Shown here piece after piece: positions 56,850 through 64,000 of a stretch of DNA of 64,000 nucleotides. Source of the stretch: Mycoplasmataceae bacterium (lineage in GTDB: Bacteria; Bacillota_I; Bacilli_A; Mycoplasmatales; Mycoplasmoidaceae); NCBI GenBank assembly GCA_031282505.1, contig JAITDP010000005.1:1-64000 (forward strand), in the 5' to 3' direction. Position numbers and translations under genes: made by a program. The notes under the pieces were generated by a model, which saw only the letters and a program-made list of their open reading frames with translations, searched no databases and was not told the DNA's origin. Each line of letters starts with the position of its first letter. Within the stretch, counting starts at the first letter, position 1.

Positions 56850-57575
56850 ATGTTTTCTCGTATCTTTAAATATTCTTTTATCAACCTAATAAAAACTAAA
56901 TCTGTATGATTTTTTTTTGGTATTAATTTATCTATTACATTATTGGTAGGAGTAGTTCTTCCAATATTTATTGAAGGAATGCGAGACTCTTTCACTTTTA
57001 CAATGGTAGCAAATGTTATTTTCTCAATCGTTGCTTTGCATACTTCTATGATATCTGAATCTAATTCAAATCCAGAAGAAAGAGTTTTTATATTAGCTCG
57101 TCCAGTTACAAGAACTGTGTATTTATGATCAAAAATTTGTTCTTCATTAATTGTAACTCTTACGTTAGGTTTATCTTTAACATTAATATGATTAATATCT
57201 TATTATACATTAACACCTAACTCATTTAATTGAATTGACTTTACTTCAAACGGACCAGTTATATTGTTTCAATATTTTGCTTTTGCATTTTTTACAATTT
57301 TTTGTATTATTTTATTTTCAACTTTTTTTGGAACAATATTTAGAAGCTTTTTAAAAAACAAAGTTTCTTCAATAATAGCTATGCTTTTTGTTTTACTAAT
57401 ATATATGGTTACTGACATCCTTAGAAGTTTAAATGACACAGTTAAAAATATTAGTGATATTAACTATATGCATTTAATATATTTGTATTACCCTGCTTTT
57501 ATTTTTTTACCAGTTACAGTTATTTTGGCTTTAATTGGTTTTAAATTAAACGAAAGGGAGGATATACGAATATAA
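56850..57575 (+). CDS. ABC-2 type transporter permease
   Basis: 241 residues with six hydrophobic segments and short loops, arranged like an ABC-2 exporter permease. ERVFILARPVTRTVYLWSKI resembles the cytoplasmic coupling helix region of such permeases (family 'l.sRPvsR..y...K'). It ends right beside the ATPase gene, so it forms one export system. The cargo is unknown; lipid, drug or peptide export are all possible. Confidence 0.85.
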
Positions 57576-58414
57576 AACCAGCTTTAAGTGTTGTCGGTTT
57601 AAACAAAGTCGCTTCTGATAACAAGCAAGTTTTGCTTAAAGATGTGTCTTTTGATATTCCACATGGTTCACTGACTGTTTTAATTGGTGAAAATGGAGCT
57701 GGTAAATCAACTATTATTAAATCAATTATTGGTTTATATACATATAACTCTGGAAAAATTTTTATTGACGGAATTAAAGCAACTGATATTAAATCACACT
57801 TTAAACTAAGCTATATACCAGAAAAAGAAAACTTTCCAAATGTTTCTGCATCAATATTTTTAAAAGAAATGGCTAATTTGTATAACGTTGATAATAAAAC
57901 ATTTCAACAAAAGACTAACTATTTTTCTAGATTGTTTGAAATTGATAAAAAATTAAATCTACGATTACCTAAAATGAGTAGTGGTCAAAGAAAGAAAATT
58001 ATGATTATGCAAGGTTTTTATAACGATGCAGTTTTATACATTATGGATGAACCTACAGAAAACCTTGATCCTCAAAATCGTCAAGTTTTTTATGATGAAC
58101 TTGCAAAACTAAAAAAACAAAACAAAACTATATTAATTTCTACACATAATTTAGATGAAATTGCAAAACACGCTGATCATATAGTTGTTGTTGACCATGG
58201 AAAGATCATCCATTCAGGTGAAATAAAAAATAGCAACTATCTTTCTGAAATGTATTATTCTTTTAAGAAAACAGGTAATGTTGATGTTTTTAAAAAAGAA
58301 ATGAATAATTCGTCACGTTTTGAACATTTATTGCAAAATAATTTGATAAACGAAGATGAATATAAAGTGCTTATGAAAAATTTTAAGAATACGAAAAATA
58401 CGACAAAGAAATAA
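57572..58414 (+). CDS. ABC transporter ATP-binding protein
   Basis: About 280 residues. Walker A GENGAGKSTIIKSI, Q-loop region YIPEKENF, signature MSSGQRKKIMIMQ, Walker B VLYIMDEPTENLDP and H-loop STHNLD are intact. No ATG exists at the beginning. The reading frame is open from 57545. A strong AAAGGGAGG (57553-57561) sits ten bases before an ATA at 57572, followed by KPALSVVGLNKVAS, which fits the N-terminal strand expected before the Walker A region. A TTG at 57632 would cut that strand. ATA initiation is allowed in table 4 but unusual. Confidence 0.85.
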   Translation: MKPALSVVGLNKVASDNKQVLLKDVSFDIPHGSLTVLIGENGAGKSTIIKSIIGLYTYNSGKIFIDGIKATDIKSHFKLSYIPEKENFPNVSASIFLKEMANLYNVDNKTFQQKTNYFSRLFEIDKKLNLRLPKMSSGQRKKIMIMQGFYNDAVLYIMDEPTENLDPQNRQVFYDELAKLKKQNKTILISTHNLDEIAKHADHIVVVDHGKIIHSGEIKNSNYLSEMYYSFKKTGNVDVFKKEMNNSSRFEHLLQNNLINEDEYKVLMKNFKNTKNTTKK

Positions 58415-58515
58415 TTTATTTATTTTTTAATTTTACTATCTAAATTTCCGCTTTTTTTATAAAAAAATTAGTGATTTTTACATTTTTTTCTATTTGAATG
58501 CTAATTATATGTGGT
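58415..58515. other. AT-rich spacer before ruvA
   Basis: T-rich on the plus strand, without a clear terminator hairpin or RNA gene. An in-frame ATG at 58498 precedes the preferred ruvA start. Confidence 0.4.
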
Positions 58516-59094
58516 ATGGTTAGTTATATTATCGCAAAAATAGTTTCATTAAATAAAAAAACAATTACTGTTGAACACAATTATTGTGGATACAGTATAT
58601 TTGTTCCAAATATTAATGAATACGAAATCGGAAGAATTAAAAAAATTTATGTTTATAAAACACTTAGTTTAAATTCTTCAAAAAATAAAATTATTGAAGA
58701 AATGTATGGTTTTACAAATTACGAAACGAAAGAATTGTTTTTAAAACTATTGCTTGTTCAAGGTATAGGTTGTCGTACTGCAATTAATATTTGCAATAAT
58801 GATATTCCAACATTAAAACAATTAATAAACAATCGAGAAGAAGATGCTTTATTAAAATTGAATGGTATAACTCCTAAAATATTAAAACAAATGCTTGAAA
58901 CTATAGCTTTTGATGATGCTGGTCCTACCATAACAAGTACCACTCCTGATTTAGTTAGAGCATTGAAAACATTAGGGTATGGAAAAAAAGATATTGAAAA
59001 TGCAATAAATAATATTGATATTTCAAAACAAGATTTATCTGAATTAATCGCAGATGCAATTAAACACATCGCTGCATCATGTCATCTTGCATAA
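58516..59094 (+). CDS. ruvA: Holliday junction branch migration protein RuvA
   Basis: 192 residues from the ATG at 58516 (MVSYIIAKIVSLNKK fits the family 'MI.yi.G.v'). An OB-fold N-terminus, helix-hairpin-helix repeats (KLLLVQGIGCRTAINI and LLKLNGITPKILKQML) and a small C-terminal domain (VRALKTLGYGKKDIENAI) that contacts RuvB. It overlaps ruvB by 16 bases. Confidence 0.92.
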   Translation: MVSYIIAKIVSLNKKTITVEHNYCGYSIFVPNINEYEIGRIKKIYVYKTLSLNSSKNKIIEEMYGFTNYETKELFLKLLLVQGIGCRTAINICNNDIPTLKQLINNREEDALLKLNGITPKILKQMLETIAFDDAGPTITSTTPDLVRALKTLGYGKKDIENAINNIDISKQDLSELIADAIKHIAASCHLA

Positions 59095-60038
59095 GACCCA
59101 ATAATTTTAATGATTTTGTTGGCAATGAAGAAGTAAAAGAAAATTTAAGAATTTTTATTGAAGCAGCAAAAAATGATAATCGTCAACTAGATCATTGTTT
59201 AATATATGGTCTACCTGGTACCGGAAAGACAACACTTGCGATGATAATTGCAAATACTCTAAATGCTAAAATAAAAATTTTGCAGGGATCAAATATTAAT
59301 AAAAATGTTGATTTGCTAAATGTGTTACTAAGTATCGACAACGGTGATGTTATTTTTATTGATGAAATTCATTCTGTAAAACCTGAAATAATGGAATTGC
59401 TTTTTAGTGCAATGGAAGACTTTGCAATAGATATAACAATTGGTAAGGATTTTAATACTAAGGTAACTCGAATGAAAGTTCCTAATTTTACTTTAATTGG
59501 CGCAACCACTAAATTTGGGAAAATTCCGATGCCATTAGAAGAACGTTTTGGCATAATAATTAATTTAAAAGAATACGATATTGAAACATTGAAGTTATTG
59601 GTTAAACAATATGCAAAAAAAATAAATTTAGAATTAAATGATGATGAAATATTTAAAATTGCTAGTAATTCAAAAAACATTCCAAGGAATGCAATCAAAA
59701 TTTTAAAACGCGTTTATGATTTTAAGACTTATGATAAAAATTTAAATATTGATGAAATATTAAAAAAAATTAAAATAATTATTAATGGTCTAACATCTGA
59801 TGATTTTACATATTTGGAAACAATTAATAAACATGATAATCCTATTGGGCTTAAAACTATTAGTGATATCATAAACGTTGACACAGAAACAATTGTAAAT
59901 AAAATAGAACCATTTTTAATAAATAACGGTTATATTGCTAAGTGTTCGAATGGACGAAAAATTACAAATCTTGGGATCAAAATGTTAAATGTTTATAATA
60001 AAAACAATGGCAAAAAAACATTCAATAAAGTTTTATAA
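59079..60038 (+). CDS. ruvB: Holliday junction branch migration ATPase RuvB
   Basis: 319 residues. IRPNNFNDFVGNEEVKENLR, Walker A LIYGLPGTGKTTLA, Walker B VIFIDEIHS, sensor 1 LIGATTKFGKIP with LEERFGI, and sensor 2 ipRNA as SKNIPRNAIKIL. The C-terminal winged helix is present (GLTSDDFTYLETI). Motor of branch migration with RuvA. It overlaps the next gene by 32 bases. Confidence 0.95.
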   Translation: MSSCIRPNNFNDFVGNEEVKENLRIFIEAAKNDNRQLDHCLIYGLPGTGKTTLAMIIANTLNAKIKILQGSNINKNVDLLNVLLSIDNGDVIFIDEIHSVKPEIMELLFSAMEDFAIDITIGKDFNTKVTRMKVPNFTLIGATTKFGKIPMPLEERFGIIINLKEYDIETLKLLVKQYAKKINLELNDDEIFKIASNSKNIPRNAIKILKRVYDFKTYDKNLNIDEILKKIKIIINGLTSDDFTYLETINKHDNPIGLKTISDIINVDTETIVNKIEPFLINNGYIAKCSNGRKITNLGIKMLNVYNKNNGKKTFNKVL

Positions 60039-60492
60039 GGCATCATTATTAATTACATTAATCACTTCTTGTTTGATAACAATTTCACTACTTCTTTTAA
60101 TTTTAGTTAACAATAAAAATTTTAGAAGCGGTTGTTCTGTAATTTTATTAGTTTCATTTTTGCCATATGTTATTTGTTCAATAATTACTATGATTGCTTC
60201 AAGAACATATAAAGTGCAGACCTCTAAGACTTTTAAAAATTTAATATTAATTTCATTTTTATTAACAATTGTTGCTGTTGCAATAGCTATTGTTTTAGCT
60301 GGTGTATTGATCATCATAGTAGTTATGTTGGTTGTTACTTTTGGTGCTGTTCTTAACGATCCTTGATACCACGATATGATGAACGTTGTTTTATCACTTG
60401 GAATTGCTGGGTTTTGTATTTTTTTGATTTCGACAGGATTTTCTTTTGTAGCAAATATTCAATTGTGAAAAAAATTTAAAGAACTAAAATAA
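60007..60492 (+). CDS. hypothetical membrane protein
   Basis: 161 residues, four hydrophobic segments (about 13-32, 42-62, 77-110 and 128-148), basic ends. Not recognised. Its ATG lies 32 bases inside ruvB in another frame; the next 160 codons have no stop and the composition is typical of a membrane protein, so it is probably real. Confidence 0.6.
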
Positions 60493-60501
60493 ATATAAAT
60501 A

Positions 60502-61881
60502 TTATTTATATATTTTTTTAATTAGATAGTCATCAAGTTTTGAAATATTAATTTTTTCTTGTTTCATAGAATCGCGTTCTCGAACTGTAACAGTGTTAGT
60601 TTCGTTTGAAGAAAAATCATAAGTTATACAATAAGGAGTTCCGATTGCGTCTTGTCGACGATAACGTTTTCCAATAGAACCAGAAACATCAAAAATACAT
60701 GATACACCTTTTTCAATAATTTTATCGTATATTTTTTTAGATTCATCTTCTAGTTTGTTACTTAAGGGTAATACTGCAAATTTATATGGAGCAAGTTCAA
60801 ATGGTAAATGTAAGACTTCTCTTTCCTCATTGTCAACTTTCTCAACACTATATTTATCACAAACTATTGCATAGAATAAGCGATCAACTCCAACTGATGG
60901 TTCAATTACAATAGGAGTAATTTTTTCTCCAGAAACAGGGTTAACATAAACTAATTCTTTACCAGATTCATTCATATGAGAAACCAAATCGTGAGTGCTA
61001 CGATGTGCAATTCCTCATAATTCACTAAACCCTTGTGGAAAGTTATATTGGATGTCGATTGTTCTTTTTGAATAATGGGCAAGTTCATTTTTTGGAATTT
61101 CTTTAAATTTAATATCGTCTTTATCAAAAGAAATAATTTTAAACAAAAAATTAGAAACTTTTTCAACCCACACATCAAACTCTTCCATTGAATCACTTGG
61201 ATAAGTAAAATATTCAATTTCTGCTTGTTCAAATTCTCTTGTACGAAATATAAAATTTCCTGGTGTTATTTCGTTTCTAAAAGATTTACCAATTTGACAA
61301 ACACTAAATGGCAATTTTTGTCTAGAAGTACGTAAAATTTGATTAAAATCAACGAAGATTGATTGACAAGTTTCAGGTCTTAAGTATAGTGTAGTTGTGT
61401 TGTCTTCTGTTACACCTTGAAATGTTTTAAACATTAAATTAAATTTTCTAACATTTGTTCAATCTTCTTTACCACAATTAGGACACTTTATATGATTTCC
61501 AGTAATTGTATCAGTTAATAATTCAATTGGAGAATTTTCAGTAACTTCAGCACCTGGAACGAATTCTTCAATTAATTTGTCAGCTCTAAATCGTTGACCA
61601 CATGCTTTACAATCAATTAGTGGATCACTAAAACCAGCAAGATGTCCACTTGCTTTTCAAACTCGTGCATTAGAAATAATAGCTGAATCTAATCCAACAG
61701 AATTATGAATCTTTGTTACAAATTCTTTTCATCACAAATTTTTAATATTGTTTTTTAACAATACGCCAAGAGGACCATAATCTCATGCATTTGCTAATCC
61801 ACCATATATTTCACTGTTAGCAAAAACAAAACCATAATTTTTAAGAAAAGTTACGTATTTCTCTTGGTTGTATTTTGCCAT
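60502..61881 (-). CDS. glyS: glycyl-tRNA synthetase (alpha2 type)
   Basis: 459 residues, class [41 protein letters not shown], a Cys-rich zinc-like region (CKACGQRF and CPNCGKED), [34 protein letters not shown] (motif 2), and a C-terminal anticodon-binding domain. The eukaryote-like alpha2 form is usual in Mollicutes. Confidence 0.95.
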
Positions 61882-61886
61882 ACTGA

Positions 61887-62123
61887 TTATTTTATCAATC
61901 CTTCAATAATTGTGATTAAATCATTAAGTGTATTAATTGTAGGAAATTTATCATCTGGAATTGTAATTTTGAATGTATCTTCAACATCAATTATTAAAGA
62001 AATTGAACTCAATGAATCAATATTGATATCTTTAAGTTTTTTATTAATATCTTTTTCATCAAACTTAATATTTCGTTTAGCTGCAATTGTTTTTATTTTA
62101 CTAATAATTTCCGTTCTATTCAT
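61887..62123 (-). CDS. acpP: acyl carrier protein
   Basis: 78 residues, acidic. The phosphopantetheine Ser is in INIDSLSSISLIIDVEDTF. It carries acyl groups for lipid synthesis (plsY in this window). TATAAT lies 12 bases before the ATG, and glyS follows by five bases. Confidence 0.92.
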   Translation of the reverse strand: MNRTEIISKIKTIAAKRNIKFDEKDINKKLKDINIDSLSSISLIIDVEDTFKITIPDDKFPTINTLNDLITIIEGLIK

Positions 62124-62147
62124 TTATTAGTTATTATTATAAAACAA

Positions 62148-63512
62148 TTAATGTTTTTTAGCTTTAGAATCTTGAATATTTTTGTGAATTAATTGTTTCT
62201 TAATTTGTTTCTCAATGTATTCATGTCTCACTTTTTGTTTAATTTTATTAATTTGCATTTTGATTTTTTTTTTATATCCAGGTTTTACTTTTTTTGAATT
62301 AGAATAAATGATACGTTTAATTTTTTCGTTAGTTGAAGTATCAAACATTTTTTTGTGTTTCAAATGCAAACGTAATGGTTTCTCTGTCATCTTTTCATTA
62401 TTTATTAAATAATAGTGAAAATTTATTCCCTTACGTGTTAAGCGATTAATATTCTCATCTATTCCATTCCTATACACAACAAACACAGTACCACTATCTT
62501 TATAACGTCCAACACGACCAGCACGATGCATATATCAAATTCCTTCTTGCGGTAGCCCATAAGAAATTACAACATCTGCTCCAACTATATCAATACCACG
62601 ACTAACTAAGTCAGTAGCAACAACATATTGATATTTGTTAGTGTTAATATCTTCAAAGATGTGTTTTCTTTGTCGAGTAGATAAATCTTTGTGAATTAAA
62701 ATACAATTTTCATAATTATTTTTTTTCATCCAATCGTATAACATGTTTGCTTCTTTTCTTGTGTTTGCAAAAATAAAACAAAGATATGGATTTATTTGTT
62801 TTAGTAATAGTTTAAAAGTTATAAGCGGGTCCGAGTTGTTACTTTGGTATACAATATTATGTGAAATTGATTGGTTAGCTCAAATTGTTTTAGTAGCAGA
62901 GATAACTTTTGTATCTTTGAAATATTTACTAAATTGATTTGCAATAGATTCGTGTGTGGTTGCACTACAAGCAATTTTTTGTAAGTCTGGAGAAGAAATG
63001 AATGATAAAATTTCATTTACTTGTGCAGCAAAACCTTGGTCAAGTAGCATATCAACTTCGTCCAATGCAATTGTTTTGATATTTCTATTGATTATTTTTT
63101 GTTGAATTAACTCAAGGATTCTTACTGTTGTACCAACGACAATGTGAGGAGGATTTAGTTTTATTTGATTTTTTTGTTGTTCAAGATTGCTGTTCCCAAT
63201 TATTAAGCCAATACGTAATAGTTTTTCGTTAACTTGAAATTCTAGCAATTTAGAATAAACTTGACGTGCTAATTCTTTTGTTGGCACAACAATTATTGCT
63301 TGAGTTGTTTTTTTTGTTAAATCAATCGTGTTCAATATTGGTAAAACATAACATAATGTCTTTCCACTTCCGGTTTGACCAGTAATTATTGCACTTTTAT
63401 TTTTAAGTGTGAATGGCAATGATTCTTCTTGAATTTTTGTAAGCTTGACAATATGATTTTGTTCAAGTGTTTGTTTAATGAAATAACGAATATTAAGTTC
63501 ATTAAAGTACAT
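62148..63512 (-). CDS. DEAD-box RNA helicase
   Basis: 454 residues. The Q-motif is near LTKIQEESLPF, motif I AIITGQTGSGKT, motif II DEVD (in TIALDEVDMLL), motif III SAT, motif V VATDLVSRGIDI and motif VI YMHRAGRVGR. The C-terminal 110 residues are Lys-rich and basic, as in RNA-binding tails. An ATP-dependent remodeller of RNA, perhaps in ribosome assembly or cold growth. UGA Trp codons occur at 62532 and near 62877. Confidence 0.95.
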
Positions 63513-63566
63513 AATATTAACATTATATTTTTATATATAATTTCACACAGTTTTTATTTTTTAATA

Positions 63567-63631
63567 TATAATATTATTGCATCAAGTAATTGATGAGAAA
63601 GTTCTTTGAAAACTAAATAGAATCCGTCAAT
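63567..63631 (+). promoter_or_regulatory. rRNA operon promoter and leader
   Basis: TATAAT at 63567-63572 in an AT-rich tract is followed by GTTCTTTGAAAACT (63601-63614), the conserved leader element found before 16S rRNA in Firmicutes and Mollicutes (boxA/processing region). Confidence 0.7.
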
Positions 63632-64000
63632 TTATACGAGAGTTTGATCCTGGCTCAGGATTAACGCTAGCGGTATGCATAATACATGCAAGTCGAGCGG
63701 GTGTAGCAATACATCAGCGGCAAACGGGTGAGTAATATGTATTTAATCTGCCCTTTAGAGGGGGACAACTGATCGAAAGATTAGCTAATACCCCATAGGT
63801 AATAGATTCGCATGAATTTATTATTAAAGTTGGGTTTCCAACACTTTAGGATGAGAGTGCATTTTATCAGATAGTTGGTGAGGTAATGGCCCACCAAGTC
63901 TATGACGAATAGCTATGCTGAGAGGTAGAATAGCCACAGAGGGACTGAGACACGGCCCTCACTCCTACGGGAGGCAGCAGTAGGGAATTTTTCACAATGG
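63632..64000 (+). rRNA. 16S ribosomal RNA, 5' part (cut by the window end)
   Basis: AGAGTTTGATCCTGGCTCAG (primer 27F site) starts at 63639, placing base 1 near 63632. Helix signatures such as GCGGCAAACGGGTGAGTAA and ACTCCTACGGGAGGCAGCAG are present. The gene runs off the right edge. Confidence 0.98.

Overview
The window is AT-rich, and dozens of reading frames stay open only if UGA is read as tryptophan (for example at 1607-1609 in cas9, 8945-8947 in thiI and 15191-15193 in secY). Together with lgt-dependent lipoproteins, compact collinear genes and a Mollicutes-like 16S rRNA start, this points to a mycoplasma-type Mollicute using translation table 4. Genes for oxygen-free metabolism (NrdG, a PFL activase, a 2[4Fe-4S] ferredoxin, SufB and a SufS-type desulfurase) and BspA-type leucine-rich-repeat lipoproteins suggest an anaerobic mucosal host-associated species. 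A relative of 'Candidatus Mycoplasma girerdii' is a reasonable guess that the full 16S sequence could test.

Layout. 1-4600: a one-spacer CRISPR remnant, a tracrRNA-like gene and a complete cas9. 4600-9000: a G6PDH-family gene, tRNA-Leu, a membrane protein, an O-methyltransferase, folA and thiI. 9000-10750: two tandem family-2 glycosyltransferases with nearly identical 5' halves. 10770-14200: fmt, tRNA-Arg, pnuC and fhs. 14237-19025: rpmH-rnpA-secY, tRNA-Leu, rpoD with a lysine-rich N-terminus, and ychF. 19027-24758: plsY, pepF, lgt, secE, nusG, rpsD and nrdG. 24763-28723: an ECF S component and rpsS-rplV-rpsC-rplP-rpmC-rpsQ. 28758-31578: holA with three overlapping genes ending in ferredoxin. 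31604-37644: degV, a cysteine desulfurase, tig, a glycosyltransferase and an LRR lipoprotein. 37740-43451: pflA, rplC, rpsJ, an LRR gene remnant, a second LRR lipoprotein and eno. 43475-51441: rplJ-rplL, a DUF2779 nuclease-like protein, lysS, rplW, rplD, a membrane protein and a phosphoglycerate-kinase-like gene that has lost most catalytic residues. 51497-64000: sufB, secDF, pth, rpsO, an ABC exporter, ruvAB, glyS, acpP, a DEAD-box helicase and the start of 16S rRNA.

How the genes fit together. fhs, fmt and folA form a formyl-folate route to initiator tRNA. SecY, SecE, SecDF, Tig and Lgt form the export and lipoprotein path that would display the two LRR lipoproteins. SufB, the desulfurase, ferredoxin and the two radical-SAM activases form an iron-sulfur module. 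Gene starts fall into two classes. First genes of transcripts carry TATAAT about 6-15 bases before ATG, leaving little or no leader. Downstream operon genes carry Shine-Dalgarno sequences. The S10 ribosomal operon is split into at least three blocks. No insertion sequence or prophage was seen.
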